41,003 bases of DNA from Gammaproteobacteria bacterium. Lineage in GTDB: Bacteria; Pseudomonadota; Gammaproteobacteria; Nitrosococcales; Methylophagaceae. Positions 9,808 through 19,287 of this stretch are shown piece after piece. How positions within the stretch are numbered: the stretch's first letter is position 1; each line of letters begins with the position of its first letter. The stretch lies in contig JAMDEF010000173.1 of assembly GCA_023488305.1 (NCBI GenBank), positions 1 to 41,003 of the forward strand, written 5' to 3'. The notes under the pieces were generated by a model. It saw nothing but the letters and a program-made list of their open reading frames with translations. It ran no database searches and was not told the origin of the DNA. A program made the translations under genes and the position numbers.

Positions 9808-10242
9808 TTATTTCTCCGATAAACGATGGACTGCTTTGAGATAAGCGGTTTCTGATGGCGGTTGTTGCTGCTGTTGGGCCAGCCACAATTGTTCAGCCAG
9901 GCAATCAACCATCAAATGTTCAGTGGTATGTGCATCACCTGTTTTAGCGGATAACTGTTGATAGGCTTGCACGATTCCAGCTGGACGATTGATGGAGAGT
10001 TGTTCGTGAACCGCAATGTGGAGTCCCAGATGCAGATAGGGATTGGTCTGACCGTTTTCTACAAAATATTCCTGACCTGATTGAACAGGTGAGGAGAGCA
10101 GGGAGTGATATTCGGGGTGAAGCGTTATTACATCAGCAATCATCTGCTCTAAAGCAGTGAGTATTTGACCTGATTGCATTTTTTGCCAAACATCATGATA
10201 TTGCTGGCGCAGTGCATCACGATTCTGGCTGAAAATGGCCAT
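9808..10242 (-). CDS. DUF1841 family protein
   Basis: A 144-residue soluble protein of the proteobacterial DUF1841 family. It is recognised by the conserved block NGQTNPYLHLGLHIAVHEQ (residues 63-81), the following NRPAGI, and the histidine/acid-rich GDAHTTEHLMVDCLAEQLW segment. The His, Glu and Asp residues could bind a metal, but no function is established. Its start overlaps the nth stop (TGATG), so the two are translated together, and it ends 2 bases before the dehydrogenase gene. I see no signal peptide or membrane segment. Confidence 0.88.
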   Translation of the reverse strand: MAIFSQNRDALRQQYHDVWQKMQSGQILTALEQMIADVITLHPEYHSLLSSPVQSGQEYFVENGQTNPYLHLGLHIAVHEQLSINRPAGIVQAYQQLSAKTGDAHTTEHLMVDCLAEQLWLAQQQQQPPSETAYLKAVHRLSEK

Positions 10243-10892
10243 CAGGCAGTTATCCGTTGTCGCTGATTACGGCGGAATTCATCACACAAATCAGTCACAA
10301 TGCATTGATCACAATGTGGTTTTCTTGCTGTGCAAACATAGCGACCATGCAGAATCAACCAGTGATGGGCATCGAGTTTGAATTCGTCAGGGATCACTTT
10401 CATCAAGCGATCTTCCACCTCACGAACATTTTTGCCTTTGGCCAGACCGGTTCGATTCGACAAACGGAAGATATGTGTATCAACTGCCATGACTGGATGT
10501 TTGAAAACGGTGTTTAGAATGACATTGGCGGTTTTGCGACCAACACCGGGTAAAGCTTCCAAGGCTTCACGATCTTCTGGAACTTCACCGTTATGTTTTT
10601 CAATCAGTTGCTGGCAGGTTTTGATAACGTTTTCGGCCTTGCTGTTAAACAGGCCAATGGTTTTGATATAGCTTTTCAGCCCATCCACACCCAAATCCAG
10701 AATTGCCTGCGGCGTATTGGCCACGGGATAAAGTTTATCAGTGGCTTTATTGACGCCTACATCGGTGGCTTGTGCTGACAGAATCACCGAAATCAGCAGT
10801 TCAAACGGTGTTGAATAATTCAGCTCTGTGGTGGGCGATGGGTTTTGATCGCGCAGTCTGCTGAAAAATTGTTGCCGCTGCGTTTGATTCAT
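10242..10892 (-). CDS. nth: Endonuclease III
   Basis: A 216-residue DNA glycosylase/AP lyase that removes oxidised pyrimidines in base excision repair. The helix-hairpin-helix LPGVGRKTAN carries catalytic Lys120. VDTHIFR carries catalytic Asp138, with numbering identical to the E. coli enzyme. The C-terminal 4Fe-4S cluster has the canonical C-x6-C-x2-C-x5-C spacing (CTARKPHCDQCIVTDLC). It starts 2 bases after the rsxE stop. The rsx-nth linkage is the same as in E. coli and many gammaproteobacteria. Confidence 0.98.
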   Translation of the reverse strand: MNQTQRQQFFSRLRDQNPSPTTELNYSTPFELLISVILSAQATDVGVNKATDKLYPVANTPQAILDLGVDGLKSYIKTIGLFNSKAENVIKTCQQLIEKHNGEVPEDREALEALPGVGRKTANVILNTVFKHPVMAVDTHIFRLSNRTGLAKGKNVREVEDRLMKVIPDEFKLDAHHWLILHGRYVCTARKPHCDQCIVTDLCDEFRRNQRQRITA

Positions 10893-10894
10893 TG

Positions 10895-11584
10895 TTAGCC
10901 CGTTGTGGTTTGCGGTGCCAGCGTTGTTGCTTCTACCTTAACGGCACGACGACTGACTCGAGCATCAATCACGTTCTTCAACGCCACGATTAATCCCAGG
11001 CCGATAAATGCACCGGGCGGCAAAATGGCAATCAGAAAACCACGGTAATCATCAATAACAGTGATTTCCAAACCACGAGCAGCTTCACCAAACATTAAGT
11101 GTGCCTGGCTAAACAGGGTGCCCTGACCCAATAATTCGCGCATGCCACCTAGCAATACCAGCACCGCAGTAAAACCAATACCCATCATCAGTCCATCGAG
11201 TAAAGAGGGTGCGACTGGATTACGAGCAGCAAAGGCTTCTGCCCGGGCGATGATCGAACAGTTGGTGACGATTAACGGAATAAATATACCGAGGATCAGA
11301 TACAGCTCATGGAACCAGGCATTCATCGACAATTCGATCGCGGTGACAATCGACGCAATAATTAAAACAAACACCGGCAACCGTGCTTCATCCGGAATTT
11401 GATGACGTAACATGGAGATAATACCGTTTGAAGCCACCAGAGTCAGGATGGTGGCGAGGCCAAGTCCCAGCCCATTAATCATGGTATTGGTAACAGCCAA
11501 CAACGGGCACAATCCCAATAATTGCACTAAGGCGGGATTATTTTTCCACAGACCTTCTTTAATAATCTGCTGATAGATTGTCAT
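10895..11584 (-). CDS. rsxE: Electron transport complex subunit RsxE/RnfE
   Basis: A 229-residue integral membrane subunit of the Rnf (Rsx) complex with about six helices. It is homologous to NqrD of Na+-NQR and to RsxA. Diagnostic features are [16 protein letters not shown] near the N-terminus and [19 protein letters not shown] in the middle, whose conserved cysteines (LGLCP and TNCS) contribute to the buried iron-sulphur site shared with RsxA. The start overlaps the rsxG stop (ATGA) and has AGAGG eight bases upstream. Confidence 0.97.
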   Translation of the reverse strand: MTIYQQIIKEGLWKNNPALVQLLGLCPLLAVTNTMINGLGLGLATILTLVASNGIISMLRHQIPDEARLPVFVLIIASIVTAIELSMNAWFHELYLILGIFIPLIVTNCSIIARAEAFAARNPVAPSLLDGLMMGIGFTAVLVLLGGMRELLGQGTLFSQAHLMFGEAARGLEITVIDDYRGFLIAILPPGAFIGLGLIVALKNVIDARVSRRAVKVEATTLAPQTTTG

Positions 11585-12219
11585 GTGTTTTCCTCTGCCG
11601 GGATAAACAACTTATCCTGATTAGCTTCAAAAAATTCCAATGTACGTTTGATGGCATTCACTACGGCACGGGCGGTAATGGTTGCGCCGGTAAATTGATC
11701 AAAATCACCACCATCTTTTTTCACTTTCCACCGCGATTTATCCGGTGATTCTAATGACAATCCAGCAAATTGCAGGATCCAGTCATCACGCTGCACATCA
11801 ATTTTGTCGCCCAAGCCGGGGGTTTCTTTGTGACTGATTACACGTACTCCAGCCAAACTGCCATCGGTGTATACAGCAATCAAAATATTGATACTGCCGC
11901 TATAACCATCCGGAGCCACACTACTTAATACCGCAGCAACCGGTTCATTATTTTTACGTGCCCGATACACCATTGTTGGTTCTGTAGTGCCTAATAGCGG
12001 GGTAGCGGGTAACACAATCGTGTCATTCAGAATATCGTTGTCATAGACCTGTTTTGGCACCAATACATTAATGGCATCCAGTAAAGCCAGACGTTCATTT
12101 TCTTTTATCTGATCACGAGTACTTTCTTCGGTAAACGCGACTAATGTAGTGGCCACGATGGCAAACAAAGCCAGCATCAGCCCAACCCGAAACGCCGGTT
12201 GATTCCATAATGCTTTCAT
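11581..12219 (-). CDS. rsxG: Electron transport complex subunit RsxG/RnfG
   Basis: A 212-residue FMN-carrying subunit. One N-terminal membrane helix (about residues 10-30) anchors a periplasmic FMN-binding domain. The flavinylation motif DQFTGAT (174-180) points to Thr180 as the residue covalently linked to FMN, which requires an ApbE flavin transferase encoded elsewhere. The conserved [11 protein letters not shown] loop is present. It relays electrons between RsxD and the rest of the complex. It overlaps both neighbours by four bases. Confidence 0.97.
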   Translation of the reverse strand: MKALWNQPAFRVGLMLALFAIVATTLVAFTEESTRDQIKENERLALLDAINVLVPKQVYDNDILNDTIVLPATPLLGTTEPTMVYRARKNNEPVAAVLSSVAPDGYSGSINILIAVYTDGSLAGVRVISHKETPGLGDKIDVQRDDWILQFAGLSLESPDKSRWKVKKDGGDFDQFTGATITARAVVNAIKRTLEFFEANQDKLFIPAEENT

Positions 12220-13247
12220 CGTGCCGCTCCACCATAGACACGTGGCTGAGTGTAATAATCAATCAGTGGCACCAGCATATTCATCAGGATCACGGCAAAC
12301 GCCACGCCATCTGGATAACCACCCCAAATACGAATTACATAAGTCAAAATACCAACCCCAGCGCCAAACACGATACGACCTTTCAATGTGGTCGAACCCG
12401 ACACCGGATCGGTAGCAATAAAAAATGCACCAAGCATAGTGCCACCGCTTAATAGATGAAACAGCGGTGAACCAGAAATACTCGAATCAATCAGGGTGGT
12501 AATACTGCTAATAATCAGCAGCGCTAAAATCATCGCCACTGGAACATGCCAGCTGATAACTTTGCGATAAATCAGCCAGATCCCGCCCAAAGCAAACCAG
12601 ATATTGATCCACTCCCAGCCAAGACCTCCAGCCATGCCAAACATAGCTTGACTACTGATAAATTCAGGATGTTGCTGTAATACGATTTGCGTTTTCATCG
12701 CATCAAGCGGGGTCGCGCCAGAATAGGCATCTATACCTAAACCATTAAACTGACCGGTGAAAATCAATTGCAGTGCGCTCATCCAACCCATTGGTTGGTC
12801 AGCCAAAGATTGCACAGGCAACCAAGTGGTCATTTCTAGTGGAAAGGAAACTAATAACAACACATAACCAATCATCGCCGGATTAAATGGGTTATAACCC
12901 AGTCCGCCGTATAAATGTTTAGCAAACACAATGGCAAAGGTCACGCCAATCACCGTCATCCACCATGGTGACAACGGAGGAATCGCCAATGCCAGTAACA
13001 CCGCGGTTACCGCTGCACTACCATCACTTAGAAACGGTTTTAATGGGCGATTGCGTAATTTCAGCATCAACGCTTCGGTGATGAGTGCCACTGAAACGGC
13101 TAGCGTGACATTAATTAAAACACCTGGACCAAAATAAAAGGTCATGGCAATCACGGCCGGAATTAATGCGACCAGCACTTGCAACATTTGTAATGTAACG
13201 CGATTAGCACCTGCTAAAAACGGCGGGCTCAGCCGAAAAATAGGCAT
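12216..13247 (-). CDS. rsxD: Electron transport complex subunit RsxD/RnfD
   Basis: A 343-residue integral membrane protein with about 9-10 helices, homologous to NqrB. The covalent FMN site lies in AYSGATPLD, where Thr179 is the expected attachment residue. The segment KHLYGGLGYNPFNPAMIGY is strongly conserved in RnfD and NqrB, as is DPVSGSTT near residue 280. RsxD is the main candidate for the ion-translocating subunit. It starts one base into the rsxC stop (TGATG) and overlaps rsxG (ATGA). Confidence 0.97.
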   Translation of the reverse strand: MPIFRLSPPFLAGANRVTLQMLQVLVALIPAVIAMTFYFGPGVLINVTLAVSVALITEALMLKLRNRPLKPFLSDGSAAVTAVLLALAIPPLSPWWMTVIGVTFAIVFAKHLYGGLGYNPFNPAMIGYVLLLVSFPLEMTTWLPVQSLADQPMGWMSALQLIFTGQFNGLGIDAYSGATPLDAMKTQIVLQQHPEFISSQAMFGMAGGLGWEWINIWFALGGIWLIYRKVISWHVPVAMILALLIISSITTLIDSSISGSPLFHLLSGGTMLGAFFIATDPVSGSTTLKGRIVFGAGVGILTYVIRIWGGYPDGVAFAVILMNMLVPLIDYYTQPRVYGGAAR

Positions 13248-14776
13248 CAGGCTTTTTCCTCAGTAACCGAATCGGCAGCTTCTGCTGTGTTGATCGAATC
13301 TTCTTCTTTGGCTTTTGCTGCTTTTGTTGCAGCCAGAGCGGCTTTACGTTGACGTTGACGTTCTTCTTTTTCCTGCGCCTCACGTTCTAAACGTTCGAGA
13401 CGGCTTTCATGACGTTGTCTGGCAAGGTCAGATTTATGACGTTCGCGTTCCTGATTCATGATTTCAGTTTTGGCAAACCGGAAATAAGAAACCAGCGGTA
13501 TTTTGCTAGGGCACACATAATCACAGCAACCGCATTCGATACAGTCAAACAGGTTGTAATCACGGGTTTGATCAAAGTCTTTGGCGCGGGAATACCAATA
13601 CAACTGTTGTGGCAGCAAACTGGCAGGGCACACATCGGCACAATCACCACAACGAATACACGGTAACGGTTGGGCTGGTGGAGCCACATCATCAACACCG
13701 ACCAGAATACAGTTGGCCGTTTTAGTGATCGGTAAATCATCACCGGCCAGACTGTAACCCATCATCGGACCACCTTGGATAAATGGCTCGTCCGGTTGAC
13801 GTCGGGTCTCACAGAATGCCAATAAGTCTTTGATTGGCGTGCCAAATAAGGTTTCAAAATTGCCGGCGTGAGTGACATCTGTACCAGTGACAGTCACCAC
13901 TCGTGAAATTAACGGTTCACCATGCAAAATAGCGCGACCCACAGCATAGGCTGTTCCAGGGTTGTGGCAGACAATACCGATATCAATTGGCAATTTATTG
14001 GTTGGTACCTGTTTTTTGGTGACAACCTGAATCAATTGTTTTTCACCACCCGTTGGATAACGGGTTGGCACCACTACTATTTCGGTTTGCGATAAATGCG
14101 ATCGGCTGGAGAGGGCATAACGCATCGCTGCGATAGCCTCAGGTTTGTTGTCTTCAATAGCCAGGATGCAGCGTGAAGCTCGCAGGGCGAACAACATGAT
14201 CTCTACACCATCAAGAATACCGTCTGCACGTTCACGCATCAGCATGTCATCACAGCTGATATATGGTTCGCACTCTGCACCATTAATCAGTAAGGTTTCA
14301 ACGCTGTGATGCACACCTGGATTGAGTTTGATAAAGCTTGGAAAACCAGCACCACCTAAACCGACAATACCGGCATCCCGAATAATCTGCCGTAATTCAT
14401 GGGCAGAATGCTGACGAAAATCTTTTATTTGTTGCCGATCAATCCAGCGATCTTCACCATCAGTTTCAATGGTAATACACGGGGCAGAAAGACCTGATGG
14501 ATGTGGAATGGCATGGTCACCAATAGCGGTAATTACACCGGAGCTAGGAGCGTGCAGACAGACAGAAACATGGCCTTCAGCACGCGCAATCCGTTGGCCT
14601 TTTAAGACTTTATCACCGACCTCAACAATTGGCCCCGCAGCTGCACCGATATGTTGTTGCAAGGGAAGCACCAGTTGTTTGCTTATTGGTGTTTTACGAA
14701 TCGGCCCTTGAGTGGAACGTTTTTTATGACCGGGCAGTTTCAATCCACCTGGAAAATCACCTAACGGCGCACTCAT
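13247..14776 (-). CDS. rsxC: Electron transport complex subunit RsxC/RnfC
   Basis: A 509-residue NADH-binding subunit at the cytoplasmic face. Glycine-rich [13 protein letters not shown] and [12 protein letters not shown] are the NADH/FMN-binding motifs shared with complex I NuoF. Two 4Fe-4S motifs follow, [12 protein letters not shown] and [12 protein letters not shown] (about residues 375-425). The last 65 residues are a highly charged Arg/Glu/Ala-rich helical tail ending in EEKA. It is shorter than the long alanine-rich tail of E. coli RsxC. The gene overlaps rsxB by four bases. Confidence 0.97.
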   Translation of the reverse strand: MSAPLGDFPGGLKLPGHKKRSTQGPIRKTPISKQLVLPLQQHIGAAAGPIVEVGDKVLKGQRIARAEGHVSVCLHAPSSGVITAIGDHAIPHPSGLSAPCITIETDGEDRWIDRQQIKDFRQHSAHELRQIIRDAGIVGLGGAGFPSFIKLNPGVHHSVETLLINGAECEPYISCDDMLMRERADGILDGVEIMLFALRASRCILAIEDNKPEAIAAMRYALSSRSHLSQTEIVVVPTRYPTGGEKQLIQVVTKKQVPTNKLPIDIGIVCHNPGTAYAVGRAILHGEPLISRVVTVTGTDVTHAGNFETLFGTPIKDLLAFCETRRQPDEPFIQGGPMMGYSLAGDDLPITKTANCILVGVDDVAPPAQPLPCIRCGDCADVCPASLLPQQLYWYSRAKDFDQTRDYNLFDCIECGCCDYVCPSKIPLVSYFRFAKTEIMNQERERHKSDLARQRHESRLERLEREAQEKEERQRQRKAALAATKAAKAKEEDSINTAEAADSVTEEKA

Positions 14777-15333
14777 GATCCGGTTCTCCTTTGCAGGTCA
14801 ACATGGGAAGGATCCGGCCAGCGCCAGGTGTGCGGGTTCGGTTGAGTTTCGACCATATCAATACAATCTACTGGACAAGGTTCAACACATAATTCGCAGC
14901 CGGTGCATTCATTAGCAATAACCGTGTGCATATGTTTGGCAGCGCCGAGAATGGCGTCTACAGGGCAGGCTTGAATACACAAAGTACAACCGATACAGCG
15001 TGCTTCATCAATCACAGCCAGCATTTTCGGTTTTTCCACCCCACATTCTTCATCGAGTGGTTTGGGTTCCACATCAAGCAAATCGGCCAGTGCCTGAATG
15101 GTAGCTTCACCACCGGGAGGGCAACGGTTGATATCAACTTCTCCTGCAGCGATCGCTTCTGCATAAGGTCGGCAACCGGCAAAACTACATTGACCACATT
15201 GGGTTTGTGGCAGGATTTTATCGATTTGATCGACAATCGGATCACCTTGAACTTTGAAACGTATCGAGGCAAAGCCGAGCACAAGTCCCAGAGTCAACGC
15301 GAGCAGCGTGATGGCTATAATCGCTGTCAACAT
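14773..15333 (-). CDS. rsxB: Electron transport complex subunit RsxB/RnfB
   Basis: A 186-residue ferredoxin-like subunit. An N-terminal membrane anchor (about residues 3-24) precedes a 4Fe-4S domain with cysteines 46, 49, 54 and 71 (CGQC-x4-C, then RCPPGG). Two further clusters follow in [14 protein letters not shown] and [14 protein letters not shown]. It is the likely entry point for electrons from ferredoxin, or delivers them in the reverse direction. It begins 2 bases after the rsxA stop. Confidence 0.97.
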   Translation of the reverse strand: MLTAIIAITLLALTLGLVLGFASIRFKVQGDPIVDQIDKILPQTQCGQCSFAGCRPYAEAIAAGEVDINRCPPGGEATIQALADLLDVEPKPLDEECGVEKPKMLAVIDEARCIGCTLCIQACPVDAILGAAKHMHTVIANECTGCELCVEPCPVDCIDMVETQPNPHTWRWPDPSHVDLQRRTGS

Positions 15334-15335
15334 GG

Positions 15336-15917
15336 CTAAACCTTCACTAAACCGGCAAAGCCCATAAAGGCCATCGACATTAATCCAGCGGTGATAAGCC
15401 CAATAGCAGCACCTTGGAACGGAACGGGTACATCAGCTGCCGCTAGTCGTTCACGCATCGCAGCAAAAATGATTAATACAATCGAGAAACCGACAGCGGC
15501 ACCAAAGCCATATAAGGCTGATTCCAGGAAGCCGTGTTTTTCCTGAACATTGAGTAACGCAACGCCCAGTACCGCACAATTGGTGGTGATCAATGGCAGG
15601 AAAATACCCAAAACCTGATACAGCAGTGGGCTGGTTTTATGCACGACCATTTCGGTGAATTGAACGACAACGGCAATAACAAAAATAAAACTGATGGTGC
15701 GCAGGAATTCAAGACCCAGTGGAGACAGCAGGTATTCGTTGATCAAATAACTACTGATAGACGATAAGGTCAAAACAAATGTGGTTGCCAGCGCCATGCC
15801 CATTGCTGTTTCCAGCTTGCGCGAAACACCCATGAACGGACACAGGCCGAGGAATTTCACCAGCACAATGTTGTTCACCAGAATGGTGCTTATTAAAATT
15901 AGGGCATAGTCAGCCAT
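15336..15917 (-). CDS. rsxA: Electron transport complex subunit RsxA/RnfA
   Basis: A 193-residue, six-helix membrane subunit, homologous to NqrE and RsxE. It has the motif [19 protein letters not shown] near the N-terminus and [15 protein letters not shown] in the middle, giving the conserved LGLCP and TNC cysteines. It heads the operon rsxABCDGE-nth-DUF1841-dehydrogenase. A TATAAT box on the minus strand at 15997-16002, about 80 bases upstream, is the best -10 candidate, but its -35 is poor. In E. coli this complex also keeps SoxR reduced; no soxR is seen here. Confidence 0.97.
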   Translation of the reverse strand: MADYALILISTILVNNIVLVKFLGLCPFMGVSRKLETAMGMALATTFVLTLSSISSYLINEYLLSPLGLEFLRTISFIFVIAVVVQFTEMVVHKTSPLLYQVLGIFLPLITTNCAVLGVALLNVQEKHGFLESALYGFGAAVGFSIVLIIFAAMRERLAAADVPVPFQGAAIGLITAGLMSMAFMGFAGLVKV

Positions 15918-16127
15918 GTAATAACCTACTGATTTTCTCAGGAATTAGCATGAGTTACTGCTTTACCCTGATTCAAATACAAATTATGAACCGAATATTA
16001 TAGCTTAATAACGCTTTTAATGTAGCCTTGCAGTATGAGGTTAAGGCTTGATGGTGAAGGACTTAGCGTCCGTAGCAACGAGTTCGCAATCTGACTATAC
16101 AATCAGTCAATAATTCCTTTGTGTTTA

Positions 16128-17195
16128 TCAAGCCGCCGCAGAATTATTACGACGCTGTCTGACAGCCGCGGCTAATTCACGCAACAATGGCTCACTATTT
16201 TCCCAAGCCATACAGGCATCGGTAATACTTTGACCGTAAACCAGTTCTTTGTCAGCTTCCACATTTTGTCTGCCGCCAACCAGATTACTCTCCAGCATTA
16301 AACCGATAATGCGTTTATCACCGGCTGCGATCTGTTCAGCCAACAAACGTCCAACCACTTCCTGTTGCAGGTGATCTTTGCCACTATTGGCATGACTGCA
16401 ATCGACCATAATTCGCACTGATTGCCCACTGCGGCCAATCACTGCAGCCGCTTCATCAATACTGCTTTTATCGTAATTAGGCTTTTTTCCACCACGTAAA
16501 ATGACATGGCAATCCGGATTGCCAGTAGTAGAAAAAATAGCGGAATGGCCATCTTTGGTCAGGGACATGAAGTGATGTGGTTTTGATGCTGACAAACAGG
16601 CATCCACCGCGATTTGCAGTCCACCATCGGTGGCATTTTTAAAGCCAACCGGGCAAGACAAGCCAGAAGCCAGTTCACGATGCGCCTGACTTTCTGTTGT
16701 ACGCGCACCGATTGCGCCCCAGGAAATCAGATCGGCAATGTATTGAGGGCTAATCAGATCCAGATATTCTGTTGCAGCAGGAACACCCATTTCAGCAAGA
16801 TCCAACAGCAATTTTCTGGCGATATTCAGTCCGTCATTGATTTTGAAACTGCCATCGAGGTAAGGATCATTAATCAGACCTTTCCAACCGACAACGGAAC
16901 GAGGCTTTTCAAAATAGACACGCATAATGATATGCAGATCATCAGCCAGCTCGTTAATCAAAGGCTGCAAGCGACTGGCATAGTCACGTGCCGCATTGGG
17001 ATCATGAATAGAGCAGGGGCCAATAATGACGATTAAACGATCATCACGGTGATGCAGAATATCCTGACACGCAGTGCGAGCGTTAAACACGGTTTCAGAT
17101 GCCGCATCCGAGATCGGTAATTGTTCATGCAATTGCGCTGGTGGCAAAACTTCCTGAATACCAACGATGCGTAAATCATCTGTGTTGTAACGCAT
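16128..17195 (-). CDS. aroG: 3-deoxy-7-phosphoheptulonate synthase, class I (AroG/F/H type)
   Basis: A 355-residue DAHP synthase, which condenses phosphoenolpyruvate with erythrose 4-phosphate in the first step of aromatic amino-acid synthesis. Hallmarks are IGPCSIHDP (residues 58-66, with the metal-binding Cys61), [41 protein letters not shown] and the late DCSHANS. It aligns along its whole length with E. coli AroG. Which aromatic amino acid inhibits it cannot be read reliably. I chose the ATG at 17195, preceded by AGGTTGAAA, over an in-frame TTG two codons upstream. The 210 bases downstream hold no clear terminator. Confidence 0.95.
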   Translation of the reverse strand: [355 protein letters not shown]

Positions 17196-17269
17196 TTTCA
17201 ACCTGATTTGTGTTCAAAAAATAATCGGCAATTGTAATACGTCGGGGCCTTTTACGCTATTTCAAGCTG

Positions 17270-18742
17270 TCAGGGTAGAGCGACAGCAAATAAATCAGCA
17301 TTCATCCAGAGATGAACCCAGATACTGGCGATATAGCCAAGCGCAATTGCCCAAATCCATTTCAAATGTGCGACAAAGGTATAGATACCACGGGCTTGCC
17401 CCATTACTGCTACGCCAGCTGCTGACCCTATCGACAACAGTGAACCACCGACTCCGGCGGTTAACGTGGCAAGTAACCATTGACCATGACTCATGTCAGG
17501 CATCATAGATAACACGGCAAACATGACAGGAATGTTATCGACAACTGCGGAAATCAAACCGACCATGATATTGGCAGTGGTCGCACCTAATTGACCATAT
17601 AAAAACTCTGAACCTACACTGAGATAACCAATGGTACCAAGGCCGCCAACACATAAAATGATGCCGTAGAAAAACATTAATGTGTCCCATTCGGCGCGTT
17701 GCAATTGCTCAAAAATATTGAACGGCATTTTCTGCTGGGTTTCGTCGTTAATATTGAATGCGGTCTGACCATCGTTTTCACGTTTATCCATCAGTCGCTT
17801 ATCGCGCATTTTTAGAAAATAACCATGCAGTTTCAGTAGACCTAAACCTGTCATCATGCCAAGTACAGGCGGTAAATGCAGGAAGTGGTGACTGCTGGCA
17901 GCCATGGCAATGGTGAGGATAAATAATCCAACAACTACCATCGCTCCGGCTTTAAGCGGGGCATATTCATGAACCGCTATTGAGGCCACATTTTTAATTG
18001 CCAGTGATAATAAAACTGCCGGAATTAACCAGTTCACCAACGACGGCACAAACAGTGCAAAAAATTCATGAAACGCCAGTACACCTTTTTGCCAGACCAT
18101 TAACGTTGTGATATCACCAAATGGGCTGAAAGCACCGCCAGCATTGGCCGCTACAACGATATTGATACAAGCGACAGCAATAAATTTATGATTATTGCCG
18201 GCAACTGCCATGACCACGGTGGCCATTAATAAAGCAGTGGTTAAATTGTCGGCTACCGGTGAGATGAAAAAAGCCATCAAACCGGTCAACCAGAAAATAG
18301 TTCTTAATGAAAAGCCTTTATTGACCAGCCAAGCACGAATCGCGTCAAAGATTCCACGTTCGCCCATGGTGTTGATATAGGTCATTGCTGCCAGCAGGAA
18401 TAAAAACAGTTCGGCATATTCCAGAAGATTGTGGCGAATCATGATGCCAGCTGTTTCATGGAAAACCGGATCGGTTTGCTGGGCGTAAATCATTGCAATC
18501 AATACCCAAATCAAACCCGCAGCCACAATGACCGGCTTGGACTTGCGCATATGGATCTGTTCTTCGGCGATGACCAATCCATAGGCGATAAAGAATATTG
18601 CTAATGCGGCAAAGCCAACCCAATGTCCAGTCAAATCAAGCATAGCTGCATTTTCTGCTGCCAATAACGCTGGAGAAAACAGTGACATTAAGACAAAGAT
18701 TGTCCAGCCGGACAATGACTTGGATAAGCCTGAAACGGGCAT
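17270..18742 (-). CDS. nhaD: Na+/H+ antiporter NhaD
   Basis: A 490-residue sodium/proton antiporter of the NhaD family (ion-transporter superfamily), typical of marine and halophilic proteobacteria. An N-terminal signal-like helix (about residues 10-28) is followed by some 12 helices. Conserved blocks include FFISPVADNLTTALLMATV, ANAGGAFSPFGDITTLMVW and the late SAVVDNIPVMFAVLSM, which carry the polar residues thought to bind the ion. The ATG at 18742 has AGGA about seven bases upstream, and a 13-bp hairpin lies just before that site. It is co-directional with the phosphatase gene upstream but is separated by 68 bases and may be controlled on its own. Confidence 0.95.
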   Translation of the reverse strand: MPVSGLSKSLSGWTIFVLMSLFSPALLAAENAAMLDLTGHWVGFAALAIFFIAYGLVIAEEQIHMRKSKPVIVAAGLIWVLIAMIYAQQTDPVFHETAGIMIRHNLLEYAELFLFLLAAMTYINTMGERGIFDAIRAWLVNKGFSLRTIFWLTGLMAFFISPVADNLTTALLMATVVMAVAGNNHKFIAVACINIVVAANAGGAFSPFGDITTLMVWQKGVLAFHEFFALFVPSLVNWLIPAVLLSLAIKNVASIAVHEYAPLKAGAMVVVGLFILTIAMAASSHHFLHLPPVLGMMTGLGLLKLHGYFLKMRDKRLMDKRENDGQTAFNINDETQQKMPFNIFEQLQRAEWDTLMFFYGIILCVGGLGTIGYLSVGSEFLYGQLGATTANIMVGLISAVVDNIPVMFAVLSMMPDMSHGQWLLATLTAGVGGSLLSIGSAAGVAVMGQARGIYTFVAHLKWIWAIALGYIASIWVHLWMNADLFAVALP

Positions 18743-18753
18743 GATAGCTTCCT

Positions 18754-18796
18754 GCGATGGGGGGTAAAAAAGCTGTTAGATGATACCCCTCATCGC
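18754..18796 (-). promoter_or_regulatory. Strong leader hairpin upstream of nhaD
   Basis: A 13-bp inverted repeat (18754-18766 with 18784-18796, one G-U pair) encloses a 17-nt loop. On the minus strand the 3' arm is followed at once by the AGGA ribosome site of nhaD. The T-run lies inside the loop, not after the stem, so this is not an ordinary terminator. A translational or processing control element is inferred. Confidence 0.55.
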
Positions 18797-18810
18797 TGGA
18801 ATAACAACCC

Positions 18811-19281
18811 TTATTTTAGAACTTTTTGATAGAAACCTTCAGCAGCATCAGTAACTAAATCAAATACATGGTTAAAGCCATTCTGCCCGCCGTAGTAGGG
18901 ATCCGGCACATCGGTTTCATCACGGCCTTCGGCATAGTCAAGAAATAGTCTGACCTTATGTTGATATTCAATTGGACAAGCCTGTTTGAGGATATCCAGA
19001 TTGTCCTGATCCATCGCCAGAATGTAATCAAAATGCTCGAAATCTTCGTAACGAAATTTACGAGCTCTGATAAAAGATAAATCTACACCACGTTGCTTAG
19101 CGGTTTGTTGGGCACGGGTATCAGGTGGTTCGCCAACGTGATAAGCATGTGTGCCGGCAGAGTCAACCAGAAACTTGTCACTGCTGCCTTTATCTTTCAG
19201 CAAACTGATAAACACACCTTCTGCGGTAGGTGAACGGCAGATATTGCCCATACAGACGAATAACACTTTGATTTGACTCAT
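18811..19281 (-). CDS. Low-molecular-weight protein tyrosine phosphatase family
   Basis: A 156-residue cytoplasmic phosphatase. The P-loop CMGNICRS gives the C-x5-R signature (nucleophile Cys10, Arg16), and DPYYGG supplies the general acid Asp127. The length and the DSAGTHAYHVGEPPD segment fit eukaryote-like LMW-PTPs better than the exopolysaccharide Wzb group, and no capsule genes are near. It starts 6 bases after the fructosamine-kinase gene. Known work shows that LMW-PTP homologues next to such kinases can dephosphorylate protein-bound ribulosamine 5-phosphate, so a role in deglycation is plausible alongside tyrosine dephosphorylation. Confidence 0.93.
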   Translation of the reverse strand: MSQIKVLFVCMGNICRSPTAEGVFISLLKDKGSSDKFLVDSAGTHAYHVGEPPDTRAQQTAKQRGVDLSFIRARKFRYEDFEHFDYILAMDQDNLDILKQACPIEYQHKVRLFLDYAEGRDETDVPDPYYGGQNGFNHVFDLVTDAAEGFYQKVLK

Positions 19282-19287
19282 TCTTAA

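Noticed and set aside
9806-9886. Longer N-terminus for the zinc-type dehydrogenase
   Set aside because: It would overlap the DUF1841 gene by almost 80 bases and does not resemble the family N-terminus, while GGAG precedes the ATG at 9805.
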